The notes: generated from the sequence alone by a model not told the origin. DNA of 64,000 bases from Bog-473 sp963809715 (GCA_963809715.1 CAWEKO010000009.1:1-64000); one strand, 5' to 3'; positions 42,531 through 51,539 are shown, counted from the stretch's first letter. Program-made: numbers and translations.

Positions 42531-45305
42531 GTGAACCGAGTTCGAGCGCACACGGGACCACTGTGGCCCTACCTCGTGCTGGTCGCGGTGCCTTTCTTGG
42601 GCTTCGTGCTCCCTGACCTGATCAGCGGCCGCCTGATCCTCACGGGCGACAACCTGCAGCAGAACTACCCGCTGCACGTGCTCGTGGGCGACATGCTGCG
42701 CCACGGCCAACTGCCGTTCTGGAACCAATACATCTTCAGTGGGACCCCACTGCTGGCCGACTTCAATGCGGGCGCCTTCTACCCCTTGATGGGTCTCTTC
42801 GTGATCCTGCCCGACCGGGCAGCCTGGATCGCCACCGAGGTGATCCTCTTCTCTGGCATCGGCATCAGCATGTACGTGTTCCTGCGGGCGCTGAAGCTCT
42901 CGACGACGGCCTGTGTCGTGGCCGCGGCGACGTTCGCCTTCGCCGGTCCGGTCCTCAGCCAGGTCAACCACGTCGACATGACCGAAGGGTTCCTGGCTAT
43001 CCCCTGGATGCTCCTCGCCATGCATCACATCGCACGCGACGGGCGCTGGCGCTGGTCGATTCTGCTCGGGATCGCCTTCGCCAGCGTGATCCTGGCCGGG
43101 GCACCCGAGGCCATGCTCGACGAGGCGCTGCTCGTCTTGGCCTTCGCGGTGATGTCGGCCGGTCTCAACGCCCAACGCTGGTGGCGCGTCGTCTCTCGCG
43201 GCGCCACCGGTGCCGTGCTGGCGTTGTCGCTGGCGGCCATCCAGTGGCTGCCCGGCCTCGAAGCCATCCGCAATTCGCAGCGGGGGAGCGGCGTCGTCGC
43301 CGCCGCCGGCAGCTACCCGAGGGCCTTCAGCATCCTGTGGCTTGTTCCCTACATCAACGGAGGGTATGGCCACCTGGGCGAGGCCCAGTTCTTCAGCCAG
43401 TACAACTTGCCCGAGGTGGGCGTGTACCTCGGGATCCTTCCCCTGGTGGCGGTCATCACGTTGCTCCATCCGCGCTGGCCCAGCCGGATCGGACCGCGTG
43501 ACCGACTGACCTGGTACGTCGTCGGTCTGTTCGGCTACCTGTTGGCGCTCGGCTCCCATACGCCGTTGGAGCACGTCTTCAACAGCCTGCCGCTCTACGG
43601 CCATCAGCGCCTGCAAAGCCGCAACATGATCACCGTGGCCACCGCGGTTTGCGTCCTCTTCGCCGGCTGGCTCGATCGGTCCGAGCGGCCGCAGGCCGGT
43701 GACTCCATGACGCGCTACGAGCGGGCCGCGGGCCTGGTGCCCTTCGGATTGCTGGCCGCCCTCGGCGTGTGGACGCTGGCCTCGCCCGCCGGCGTCGTGC
43801 AGACGTTCGCCGGTGTGTCCATCCACCCCTCCATGGCCAGGACGGTGCGCGAGGCGGTGCTCATCGCCCTTCTCTTCTGTGCTGGCGCGGCGGCCGTGGT
43901 GTGGCTGCGGGCGCGCCTGTCGACCAGGTCGTGGCGCTGGGCTGCTGCGGTCTTCGTCGCAGCCGACATCGGGGTCATGGCGTTGACCAGTCAGTTGACC
44001 AATTCACCCCCGAACGACCTGTTGTCGGGCACCACGCCGGTGCAGCAACTGATGGCCGCCCACCTGCCGGCCGGGGGTCGTCTGGTGAACTACGACCCCC
44101 AGACCTACGCCAGCTACCCGGGCAGCCCCCAGGGCATCCCGGATCTCAACATCATCCCGCGGCTGCCCTCCGTGTCGGGCTATGCGTCGATCGTCAACGG
44201 CAACTACGAGGGCGCCACCCACACGCATAAGCAGGACGACCTGGACCTCGGGCAGCTCTCGGCGGGGGCACTCGACCAGCTCAATCTCCGAGAGGTGATC
44301 AGCCTGCCCGAGTACTTCTTGGTGCCGCTCGGCACCGTGCCCGATTCGATCGGCTCGATTACGCCGGTCAAGAAGAACCTCGGCACCGACCCCGTGCTCC
44401 GGCGCGGCTACGGCGCCAACTACAACGACACGGCATACCCCTTCTATCCCGGAGACCGCCCGGCTCTTTCCGCGGGCCAGACCGAGTCCTGGTTCTTCGG
44501 TGAACCGCTGGCACCGACGACGGCAACTGTGCTGCTGAGGACACCGGCGACGGCGGGGGCGTCGGTCCGCTTCGGAATTCTCGCCGCAGACGGCTCGACG
44601 CGGTGGGGACGCTCGACCACGGTACGGGTTGGTGCCACGCGGGCCAGTGTGGCGCTGCCGTCAGGTTCGTGGGTCGGTCTGTCCCTCCAGGTGCTCGCGG
44701 GGTCGATCCCGTCCCACCGGGTCGTCGTCACGGCCGAGGGTGCGCCCTACGAACTCGGCGGTTCCCTCTCGTCGGTGCTGGTGCCCGGAGCGTGGCGTGT
44801 GGCCGGGTTCTCACAGGGTTATGCGGTCTTCACCTCCGTCGAGGCCTCGAGGCCGATTGCAGCCATCACGAGGGGCGGACGCGCCGTTCCCGTACAGGTG
44901 CTCTCGAGTACCACCAAGTCGGAGGAGATCCGGGTGCGGGCACCGACCACGGCGACGGTCATCCGTTCGGTCGCTTGGGACGCCGGCTGGAAAGGATCGG
45001 TGTCGGTCAACGGGGGTCCGGCCCGGACCGTCACCGTGCAGTCCCACGATCTGGTCCAGCAGATTCAGGTTCCGGCTGGCGACGATCTGGTGACGTTCTA
45101 CTACCGGCCGCCCCACCTCTTGGTGGCCAGTTTGCTCAGCATCGGGGCCGTGGTCGTCCTCCTCGGACTGTTCGTCGGCTGGCGAATCGTGGGCCGACGG
45201 CGCCGGGGTGGCCCGACGAGCGCGCCCGACGGCGGCGACCCGTCCGGTGCCGTCGCCGAGCCGGAAGTCTCGGCGTCACCGGTGCTCGAGCGCGACTTGC
45301 GCTGA
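42531..45305 (+). CDS. YfhO family membrane protein (GT-C-like)
   Basis: 924 residues from GTG 42531. The first loop GDNLQQNYPLHVLVGDMLRHG and the PFWNQYIFSGTPLLAD segment are the YfhO signature, resembling GT-C glycosyltransferases. About a dozen helices follow, then a large exported beta-rich domain (about residues 500-860), one last helix and a cytoplasmic tail. Such proteins are thought to move sugars from a lipid carrier to lipids or teichoic acids; the acceptor is unknown. The 145-base gap after sqdB carries a short inverted repeat at 42417-42431. Confidence 0.8.
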   Translation: MNRVRAHTGPLWPYLVLVAVPFLGFVLPDLISGRLILTGDNLQQNYPLHVLVGDMLRHGQLPFWNQYIFSGTPLLADFNAGAFYPLMGLFVILPDRAAWIATEVILFSGIGISMYVFLRALKLSTTACVVAAATFAFAGPVLSQVNHVDMTEGFLAIPWMLLAMHHIARDGRWRWSILLGIAFASVILAGAPEAMLDEALLVLAFAVMSAGLNAQRWWRVVSRGATGAVLALSLAAIQWLPGLEAIRNSQRGSGVVAAAGSYPRAFSILWLVPYINGGYGHLGEAQFFSQYNLPEVGVYLGILPLVAVITLLHPRWPSRIGPRDRLTWYVVGLFGYLLALGSHTPLEHVFNSLPLYGHQRLQSRNMITVATAVCVLFAGWLDRSERPQAGDSMTRYERAAGLVPFGLLAALGVWTLASPAGVVQTFAGVSIHPSMARTVREAVLIALLFCAGAAAVVWLRARLSTRSWRWAAAVFVAADIGVMALTSQLTNSPPNDLLSGTTPVQQLMAAHLPAGGRLVNYDPQTYASYPGSPQGIPDLNIIPRLPSVSGYASIVNGNYEGATHTHKQDDLDLGQLSAGALDQLNLREVISLPEYFLVPLGTVPDSIGSITPVKKNLGTDPVLRRGYGANYNDTAYPFYPGDRPALSAGQTESWFFGEPLAPTTATVLLRTPATAGASVRFGILAADGSTRWGRSTTVRVGATRASVALPSGSWVGLSLQVLAGSIPSHRVVVTAEGAPYELGGSLSSVLVPGAWRVAGFSQGYAVFTSVEASRPIAAITRGGRAVPVQVLSSTTKSEEIRVRAPTTATVIRSVAWDAGWKGSVSVNGGPARTVTVQSHDLVQQIQVPAGDDLVTFYYRPPHLLVASLLSIGAVVVLLGLFVGWRIVGRRRRGGPTSAPDGGDPSGAVAEPEVSASPVLERDLR

Positions 45306-45338
45306 GCGAACTCCACTTCGAGAGCGGCGAGCAACCTT

Positions 45339-46310
45339 CTAGAGAGAGGGGTGCGCCAAAGTGAGGAGGAAATCCCCGTCGTCGGCGCCCCACATGCCCT
45401 CGACCGCGAACCCGGCCTCGCGGAGCTCCTGTTCGATCCGTTCGGGAGTGAACTTCGCGCTGATCTCGGTCAGGAGATCCTCCCCTTCGTCGAAGTGCAC
45501 GACGAAGCCGGCGCCGGTCAGCGTCACGTCGGTGGCCTCCTCGGCGCGCAGCCGCATCTCGATCCACTGTTCGCCCTCGTTCCACAGGGCGACGTGACGG
45601 AACCGGCCAGGATCGAAGTCGCCCCCGAGTTGCTCGTTGAGCACGCGCAGCACGTTGCGGTTGAAGTCGGCGGTGACACCGGCAGCGTCGTCATAGGCGG
45701 CAACGAGCCGCTTTCGGTCCTTGACCAGATCGGTGCCGATGAGCAGGGAGTCGCCGTCGGACATGGTCCCGTTGAGCTCGGCCAGGAACCGGGCCCGTTG
45801 GACCGGGTCCAGGTTGCCGATGGTCCCGCCCAGGAAAGCGATCATTCGGCGCCCGTCGGTAGGGATCTTGCCCAGGTGCTGGTGGAAATCGCCGATCACC
45901 ACGTGAATATCGAGCTGGTCGTATTCCTCGGCCAAGGTGGCCGCCACGTCACGCAGGAAATCGTCGCTCACGTCGAAAGGCACGTACCGCGACAGGGTCC
46001 CGGCCTCCTGCATGGCGCTGAGCAGGATCCTGGTCTTGTCGCAGGCGCCGGCACCCAGTTCGACCAGTGTGTCTGCTTTGGAGAGTTCGGCGATGTCGGA
46101 TGCGTGCGCTTCGAGGAGGGCGCGCTCGGCCCGGGTCGGGTAGTACTCGGGGAGCTGGGTGATGTCTTCGAAGAGCCGGCTGCCCCGCTCGTCGTAGAAC
46201 CAGACGGGCGGGATGGACTTCACTCGGCCTTGCAGGCCTTCGATGGCGTCGCCGCGCATCTGACGCCGTACCTCGTCGGGGGAGAGGTGCACGTCGATCG
46301 AATAGGTCAT
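45339..46310 (-). CDS. egtD: L-histidine N-alpha-methyltransferase
   Basis: 323 residues. SAM loop ELGAGACDKTR (84-94). The histidine-binding residues known from mycobacterial EgtD are in place: Y39, Y56, E282 and S284 (TEISAKF). It trimethylates histidine to hercynine, step 1 of ergothioneine synthesis, in the cytoplasm. It lies four bases downstream of egtB on the same strand. egtA, egtC and egtE are not in the window. Confidence 0.95.
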   Translation of the reverse strand: MTYSIDVHLSPDEVRRQMRGDAIEGLQGRVKSIPPVWFYDERGSRLFEDITQLPEYYPTRAERALLEAHASDIAELSKADTLVELGAGACDKTRILLSAMQEAGTLSRYVPFDVSDDFLRDVAATLAEEYDQLDIHVVIGDFHQHLGKIPTDGRRMIAFLGGTIGNLDPVQRARFLAELNGTMSDGDSLLIGTDLVKDRKRLVAAYDDAAGVTADFNRNVLRVLNEQLGGDFDPGRFRHVALWNEGEQWIEMRLRAEEATDVTLTGAGFVVHFDEGEDLLTEISAKFTPERIEQELREAGFAVEGMWGADDGDFLLTLAHPSL

Positions 46311-46314
46311 GTCC

Positions 46315-47589
46315 TCAGGGGTCCTGGGCCAGTCGGACGCCGCTGAAGGCCCAGCGGGCTCCTGGGGGGAAGAAGTTGCGGTAGGTCGGACGCACGTGCC
46401 CGGCCGGGGTGGCGCAGCAACCGCCGCGGAGGACGTACTGGCTCACCATGAACTTCCCGTTGTACTCACCGACGGCACCGGGCGCCGCTCGGAAGCCGGG
46501 ATAGGGCGAGTAGGCGCTCGACGTCCACTCCCATGTGTCGCCGAAGATCCCGTTGTCCGTCAGGACGGGTCGGGGATGCGGGGGGCGGCCCGAGAGGATG
46601 TCATCGCGCAGGAAATTCGTACCCTCGCCGCGCATCAGCGCAATGGTCTCCCACTCGGACTCGGTGGGGAGCCGCAACCCGGTCCAATGGGCGAAGGCGT
46701 CGGCCTCGTAGTAGCTCACGTGACAGACGGGCTCGTCGGGATCGACCGGGCGCAGGCCCGCGAGCGTGAACTGGAGCCATTGGTCGGGCCGGTCGGGATC
46801 GCGCGTCCAATAGAGCGGCGCGTCCCAGTGCTGGGCGTTGACGACCGCCCACCCGTCGGAGAGCCAGAACTCCGGGCGGTTGTAGCCGTCATCCTCCATG
46901 AACGAGAGCCATTCGCCACAGGTCACCGGCCGATCGGCCAGGCCGAACGGGGTCAGATGGACCGTGTGGACAGGGAACTCATTGTCGAAACCGAAACCCT
47001 TGCCTCGGTGACCGACTTCGACCGGACCGCCCTTGTGCTCGAGCCAGCCAGCCTTCGGAGGGTGGGTGGCGGCGGGGGTCAGCGGCGCATCCACGTACGC
47101 CGGGTACAGCGGATTCTTCGAGAGCACGTGCTTGATGTCCATGAGCAGCAGTTCTTGGTGCTGTTCCTCATGGTGCAGACCGAGAGTGATCAGCTCGGGG
47201 AGTCCCGGCTGGTCGAGCTCCTCGAACAACGAGGCCATGGCTCGGTCGACGTGGGCGCGGTAGCGCGCGATCTCCTCGATGCCAGGTCGCGACAGTTGGC
47301 CGCGATCGGGACGCGGATGCCGTGCACCGACCGTCTCGTAATACGAGTTGAAGATGTAGGCGAACGCCTCGTTGTACTGGCGGTAGGAAGGCGCGTAGCC
47401 GCCGAGGACGAAGGTCTCGAAGAACCACGTCATATGGGCGCGGTGCCACTTCGTCGGGCTGACGTCGGCCATCGTCTGCACGGTTTGGTCCTCCGCGCTG
47501 AGCACGGACGCCAGACGCTCGGTCGTCGCACGAACCTCCACATACGCATCCCGGAGATCAGACGGCGAAAGTGGTCCGCTCTTCCTCAT
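46315..47589 (-). CDS. egtB: Hercynine oxygenase EgtB
   Basis: 424 residues. The N-terminal DinB-like part supplies the iron site: H52 in KWHRAHMTWF and H140/H144 in HHEEQHQELL. The C-terminal FGE-sulfatase-like domain includes VSYYEADAFAHW and ends in LRGGCCATP ... RNFFPPGARWAFSGVRLA. It joins hercynine with gamma-glutamylcysteine or cysteine to make the sulfoxide. The pairing with egtD gives a minimal two-gene operon, and the cysteine donor and lyase must come from elsewhere. Start ATG 47589 after AAGGGA. Confidence 0.95.
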   Translation of the reverse strand: MRKSGPLSPSDLRDAYVEVRATTERLASVLSAEDQTVQTMADVSPTKWHRAHMTWFFETFVLGGYAPSYRQYNEAFAYIFNSYYETVGARHPRPDRGQLSRPGIEEIARYRAHVDRAMASLFEELDQPGLPELITLGLHHEEQHQELLLMDIKHVLSKNPLYPAYVDAPLTPAATHPPKAGWLEHKGGPVEVGHRGKGFGFDNEFPVHTVHLTPFGLADRPVTCGEWLSFMEDDGYNRPEFWLSDGWAVVNAQHWDAPLYWTRDPDRPDQWLQFTLAGLRPVDPDEPVCHVSYYEADAFAHWTGLRLPTESEWETIALMRGEGTNFLRDDILSGRPPHPRPVLTDNGIFGDTWEWTSSAYSPYPGFRAAPGAVGEYNGKFMVSQYVLRGGCCATPAGHVRPTYRNFFPPGARWAFSGVRLAQDP

Positions 47590-47747
47590 GTGTCCCGTCC
47601 CTTCGCCCCCCGCCGTGAGCGGTTGCGCACACGGCCGGCGCGGTTTCGAATCACCCTACCCAGGGGGTCTGACAACCAAGCGCGTTTCCCGCAGAATTCA
47701 CGCAAAGGCCAGGTAGCAAGCGCACCGGCCCCTGGCTACGTTAGTTC

Positions 47748-48412
47748 TTGGACGGGATTCCGCTGTCCCTCGAAGCGGTCGACACCTATCTGGGCGCCGG
47801 CGAATGGCTGCGTGGGCTTTTGGGTCGCCCCGATGGGGTCGGTGCCTGGCCTGAGCCCAGCGCCATCGCCGGCTACACCGTCGGTGGGTGGCGTCGCACG
47901 CGGTCCACAGCGTGCTGTGGCTCGAAGAGCTGCTCAAGAACGTCGAACCGGTGGGGCTGCGTACCGTCACGGTGCTGGAGTACTACGGGCCCAAACGGAT
48001 CGACGGGTCCGACGACGCGGACCCCTTTTCCGGTTCCCTGCGTGCCGCCGCCGAGGCCTTTGCGCAGACGGGCCCCGAGATCGTCAACGCGGCCTGCATC
48101 ACGGCGCGGGACGAACTGGTCGGGTTGCTCACGGACGCCTCGGTGACACGTGCTGTCCCGGTGATACGCGTGTCTGGAGGGCAGGTGCCGCTGGGGCAGC
48201 ACCTCCGGACCCGGGTGCTCGAGATCGTCGTGCACGGCAATGACGTGGTGTGCAGCGTCGCCGGCATGAGGGTGGCCGACCCGCCCCCGGACGCCATCGC
48301 GACCTGCACGGGCGTCGGCCTCGAGCTCGCACGCGCCGTGCCGGTGATCTCCCGATCCTCCGAGCCTTCACGCGACGCGAACGGGCGAGAAGGATGTGAT
48401 CTCGTCCTCTGA
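47748..48412 (+). pseudogene. Maleylpyruvate isomerase-like (MDMPI/DinB-fold) protein, frameshifted
   Basis: Frame one reads LDGIPLSLEAVDTYLGAGEW to GYTVGG. Frame two resumes at ASHAVHSVLWLEELL and runs to the stop at 48412. One missing base near 47886-47889 (GGGTGG instead of GGGNTGG) restores GYTVGG-L-ASHAVH, the normal MDMPI pattern with its metal His. The C-terminal part LGQHLRTRVLEIVVHGNDV is typical of mycothiol-dependent maleylpyruvate isomerase-like proteins. Repaired length is about 221 residues. The start is TTG 47748. Error or recent pseudogene. Confidence 0.7.
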
Positions 48413-48461
48413 TCACGGTGGATCAGCGTGCGCGATGGAGGGAGGAGACCGGACGATCGCT

Positions 48462-49370
48462 TTAGGCCAGCACCTTGCGGCGGAAGTTGCGAAGGCCGAG
48501 GGTGAGGAAGACGACGCCGAAGGCGACGATGGCCGGGTAGATCACGTAGAGATGCATGTGTGCGGCATCGGTGAACGCGGCCCTCATCCCGTCGTTGATG
48601 TAGATGAGCGGGTTGATCAGCACCAGGATCTGGAGCCAGTGGACGCTTCCCAGCTTCACGGCGGACAGCCGGGTCCACTGGTAATAGGTACCGCCGAGGA
48701 ATGTGATCGGCAGCACGATGAAGCCGAACATGAGTCCGAGGTTGCGCGGCTCGAAGGACGTCCCCAGCAACAATCCCAGCGACGCCATGCAGATGCAAGA
48801 CAGCGGGACCAGGGTGAGGATCAAGATCCAGTGGAGGTTGATCTGGGCCTCGACTCCGGCCGCATGCACCACTGAGGCAATCGGGAAGACGATGATCGCC
48901 GAGATGAGCCCCTGCGCGGCGCCGGAGATGACCTTGGACATGGCGACCAGCCATATCGGACAGGGCGCTTGCACACGGTCCTCGATTTCGCGGGTGAAGC
49001 CGAACTCCTGGGCAAGCGGCATGGCGACGGCCTGGATGCCCTGGAACATGATGGACAATCCGACGACGCCGGGGACCAGCACCGTGGCGAACGCCGACTG
49101 CGCGCCGGGAACGCCGCTGGCCCCTCCGATGCCCTGCCCGATCTTCGGGAAGACGTAGAGGAAGACGAAGCAGAGGAGGAAGGGCTGGACCAGGGTGCGG
49201 ACCGTGAATTCGACCCAGTGCTTGCGAAGCACCAGGAGATCACGCCGGATGAGCGCACCGAAGGCAGTCCAGCTGGCCGCGGCGGCCGTGCGTGTCGGCT
49301 TCAGCTCGACGTGGCGGGACGAGGGGGAGCCGAAGGACGATTCTTGGGCGTGGGCCGTGGTCGTCGCCAT
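48462..49370 (-). CDS. ABC-2 type exporter permease (DrrB-like)
   Basis: 302 residues; ATG 49370 shares one base with the ATPase stop. The N-terminus is cytoplasmic, followed by six membrane helices. GFTREIEDRVQAPCPIWLVAMSKV is the cytoplasmic coupling motif of DrrB/NodJ permeases. With its ATPase partner it should export a hydrophobic drug-like molecule or lipid. Last gene of the fdx-padR-ABC minus-strand set. Confidence 0.9.
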   Translation of the reverse strand: MATTTAHAQESSFGSPSSRHVELKPTRTAAAASWTAFGALIRRDLLVLRKHWVEFTVRTLVQPFLLCFVFLYVFPKIGQGIGGASGVPGAQSAFATVLVPGVVGLSIMFQGIQAVAMPLAQEFGFTREIEDRVQAPCPIWLVAMSKVISGAAQGLISAIIVFPIASVVHAAGVEAQINLHWILILTLVPLSCICMASLGLLLGTSFEPRNLGLMFGFIVLPITFLGGTYYQWTRLSAVKLGSVHWLQILVLINPLIYINDGMRAAFTDAAHMHLYVIYPAIVAFGVVFLTLGLRNFRRKVLA

Positions 49371-50368
49371 CAGTCGCGCAGATCCTTTCCGGTCAGCCCG
49401 ATGAAGACGGTCTCGAGCGTCGGTTCGGTCACGTTCAGGTCGGCCAGGGTGAAGCCGGCCGCCTCGGCCGCCTCGACAACTCGAGGAACCAGTCGCTCGG
49501 AGCCGCGCACCTGGAGTTCGACTCCCCCTTCGATGGGGCGGGTTCCCGTGAGCCCGTCGACACGGCCGGTGAAAGCCTCGGCCAGAAGGTCCTGGTCGCC
49601 CGCGGCCTTCACGGTCACGATGGTGTCGGCGTCGACACTGCGCTTGAGCGCGGCTGGGGTATCGAGGGCGAGGATGCGCCCGTGGTCCATGATGGCCAGC
49701 CGATTGCAGAGGTTGTCGGCCTCCTCCATGTAATGCGTCGTCAACATGATGGTCTGGCCCTCGGCGTTGAGGCTTCGCAGGAGTTCCCAGAGAGCCAGTC
49801 GACCCTGGGGGTCGAGACCGGCGGTGGGCTCGTCGAGGAACAGCACAGCCGGGCGGTGGAAGATGGCGCGGGCCACCATGAGCCGTTGGGCCATGCCGCC
49901 GGAGAGTGCGTAGACGGAGGCCTCGGCGAAGCGGGTCAGCTGGAAACGCTCGAGCAGATCGTCCGCGGTGCGCCGGCACTCGCGCGCCGGGATTCCGAAC
50001 AGACGTCCGTGGTAATAGAGGTTCTCCCACGGGTTGAGCTGGCGATCGAGTGTGTTCTGCTGCGAGACGACGCCGATGATCTGTTTGACCAAGGTCGGCT
50101 GGCGAACCACGTCGATCCCGCCCACGAAAGCCTGGCCGCCGGTCGGGATGACTCGAGTGGTCAAGACGCCCACCGTGGTGGTCTTGCCCGCGCCGTTCGG
50201 ACCCAGGAGTCCGAACACCTCCCCCGTCCCGACGCTGAGGTTGAGCTCGTCGACGGCCCGGAAGTCCGTGCCCGGATAGGTCTTGGCGAGCCCGACGGTC
50301 TCGATGATGACTTCTCCTGCTGCGAGGGCCCGGCTCTCGGGTGGGGTGGTAGCGGTCGAGGTCGTCAT
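49370..50368 (-). CDS. ABC exporter ATP-binding protein (DrrA-like)
   Basis: 332 residues from ATG 50368; GTG 50383 lies in frame five codons upstream. Walker A GPNGAGKTTT, Q-loop VVSQQN, signature LSGGMAQRL, Walker B VLFLDEPTAGLD and the H-loop TTHYMEE are all present, plus a C-terminal DrrA-type extension. It powers the coupled permease. Just before the start lies the palindrome ACTGTGCACAGT, a candidate PadR operator. Confidence 0.9.
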   Translation of the reverse strand: MTTSTATTPPESRALAAGEVIIETVGLAKTYPGTDFRAVDELNLSVGTGEVFGLLGPNGAGKTTTVGVLTTRVIPTGGQAFVGGIDVVRQPTLVKQIIGVVSQQNTLDRQLNPWENLYYHGRLFGIPARECRRTADDLLERFQLTRFAEASVYALSGGMAQRLMVARAIFHRPAVLFLDEPTAGLDPQGRLALWELLRSLNAEGQTIMLTTHYMEEADNLCNRLAIMDHGRILALDTPAALKRSVDADTIVTVKAAGDQDLLAEAFTGRVDGLTGTRPIEGGVELQVRGSERLVPRVVEAAEAAGFTLADLNVTEPTLETVFIGLTGKDLRD

Positions 50369-50374
50369 GACGTC

Positions 50375-50386
50375 ACTGTGCACAGT
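50375..50386. promoter_or_regulatory. 12-bp perfect palindrome before the exporter genes
   Basis: ACTGTGCACAGT between padR and the ATPase gene. It overlaps the alternative GTG start at 50383 and lies about seven bases from ATG 50368. Placement suits an operator controlling the exporter. Confidence 0.45.
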
Positions 50387-50428
50387 ATCGGGCGGGGGAG
50401 TACGCCTGCCCTGGTCGGGTGCGCCTCC

Positions 50429-51019
50429 TTAGTCCTCGCCGAGGATCTGGTAGAGCTCCTTGCGAGCCTTCTGGATCACCGCGATGCCCCGTTCGATCTG
50501 CGGCCCCTCCCCGACGCCCGACAACTGCTTGGCCGCGCCCATCAGCTGCGCCGCGGCCAGCCGGAGATTCCGGATTTGGTCCTCCGACTCACCGTCCTGG
50601 ACGGGCATGGCGGCCTGCTCGGCCTCTTCCCGGCCGGAGTCGGTCAGCGTGTAGGTGCGGCTGCCGTCGACCTCGTTCGACTGCACGACGCCGGCGTCCT
50701 CGAGCATTTGGAGGTGGGGGTAGACCGACCCGGGGCTCGGGCGCCACAGGCCGCCGCTCATCTCCTCGAGGCGGCGCATGATCTCGTAGCCGTTTGCCGG
50801 CCCCTCGCGGAGGGCAACCAGCATGGCCTTACGGATGTCGCCACGGCGCATGCGCCGTCCTCCACCCCAACTGCCGCGCTCGGCTGCCCAGCGTCCCCGC
50901 GCTCGAGGTCCGCCCCGCATGCCCCGCCCAAAGTGCTCGTGGAGGTGGTCATGGATGTGACCGCGCACGTCTTCGTGATCGTGCGGGTGTTCGTGATCGT
51001 GTGAATGTCCGTTTCCCAT
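50429..51019 (-). CDS. PadR-family regulator with a histidine-rich N-terminus
   Basis: 196 residues. Residues 1-29 contain 11 histidines, nearly all in an H-x-H-x pattern with Asp/Glu between (HSHDHEHPHDHE), then a Gly/Arg-rich linker. The PadR winged helix follows: RKAMLVALREGPANGYEIMRRLEEMSGGLWRPSPGSVYPHLQMLEDAGV. The C-terminal helix would give dimerisation. The His-rich arm could bind nickel, zinc, copper or heme. It is co-oriented with the exporter downstream and the ferredoxin gene upstream, and tandem direct repeats lie right before it. Confidence 0.9.
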   Translation of the reverse strand: MGNGHSHDHEHPHDHEDVRGHIHDHLHEHFGRGMRGGPRARGRWAAERGSWGGGRRMRRGDIRKAMLVALREGPANGYEIMRRLEEMSGGLWRPSPGSVYPHLQMLEDAGVVQSNEVDGSRTYTLTDSGREEAEQAAMPVQDGESEDQIRNLRLAAAQLMGAAKQLSGVGEGPQIERGIAVIQKARKELYQILGED

Positions 51020-51040
51020 TGTGGGTGTTTCCTTTCCATA

Positions 51041-51072
51041 AAAGAATGAGTTGGTCCAAAGAATGAGTTGGT
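51041..51072. repeat. Tandem 15-base direct repeat upstream of padR
   Basis: AAAGAATGAGTTGGT occurs at 51041-51055 and again at 51058-51072 (period 17), in the 75-base gap between the ferredoxin gene and padR. AT-richer than its surroundings. It could be a regulator binding array, or a small duplication. Confidence 0.6.
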
Positions 51073-51094
51073 GTTGCGTGTTGCGGATCCGAAA

Positions 51095-51493
51095 TCAGGA
51101 CACCGGGCTCAACCTGATGGCTTGCTCGGGGCAGGCCACCACACAGAGTCCGCAGGCATGGCAGTCCTGGGCCCGCACCGCGTAGGACGCCTGGCGTTTG
51201 TGGGCCATGCTGCGCAACCTGCTCATGACGCCGAGCGACGCGAAGTCGTCGTCGGAGATCCGGGTGACCTCGAACACGTCGTAGGGGCACACCTCGGTGC
51301 AGTCACGTTTGCCTTCGCACCGCGTCAGGTCGATCACCGGCACCCAGGTGCCCGGTTCGGCCCGGCAGCGCTCGCCGGGGCGTTCCGGGCTGACCCGGGC
51401 CTTGCGCACCTTGGCTGGATTCGTGCGGCGGGCCGCCGTCAGCGGGACCGGCTCGTCGCCGAAAGAGGCGGACTGTCCTTGGTTCGGATCCAT
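51095..51493 (-). CDS. Ferredoxin with two iron-sulfur cluster motifs
   Basis: 132 residues; ATG 51493 has AGGAGG seven bases upstream, so the longer frame is rejected. The first motif is C-x5-C-x3-CP (CEGKRDCTEVCP) and the second is CHACGLCVVACP, so it holds one standard 4Fe-4S and one altered cluster site, perhaps 3Fe-4S. Such proteins carry electrons to P450s or other oxidoreductases. Head of the minus-strand set before padR and the exporter. Its promoter region holds a palindrome and a direct repeat. Confidence 0.85.
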   Translation of the reverse strand: MDPNQGQSASFGDEPVPLTAARRTNPAKVRKARVSPERPGERCRAEPGTWVPVIDLTRCEGKRDCTEVCPYDVFEVTRISDDDFASLGVMSRLRSMAHKRQASYAVRAQDCHACGLCVVACPEQAIRLSPVS

Positions 51494-51506
51494 CGGCGGC
51501 CTCCTG

Positions 51507-51539
51507 CTTGCGGGTTCCGGGGTTCTTGCGGGTTCCGGG
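51507..51539. repeat. Direct repeat in the ferredoxin leader
   Basis: CTTGCGGGTTCCGGG occurs at 51507-51521 and 51525-51539 (period 18), just upstream of the ferredoxin SD. It may be a regulatory half-site pair or a local duplication in the 5' UTR. Confidence 0.5.

Noticed and set aside
46315..47589. Formylglycine-generating enzyme for the sulfatase
   Set aside because: The FGE-like domain belongs to EgtB: the DinB-type iron histidines and the egtD partner settle it.
47640..47690. tRNA-like TTCGAATC segment
   Set aside because: No acceptor stem, anticodon arm or CCA could be folded around it; the same holds for TTCGAA stretches at 7660 and 15892.
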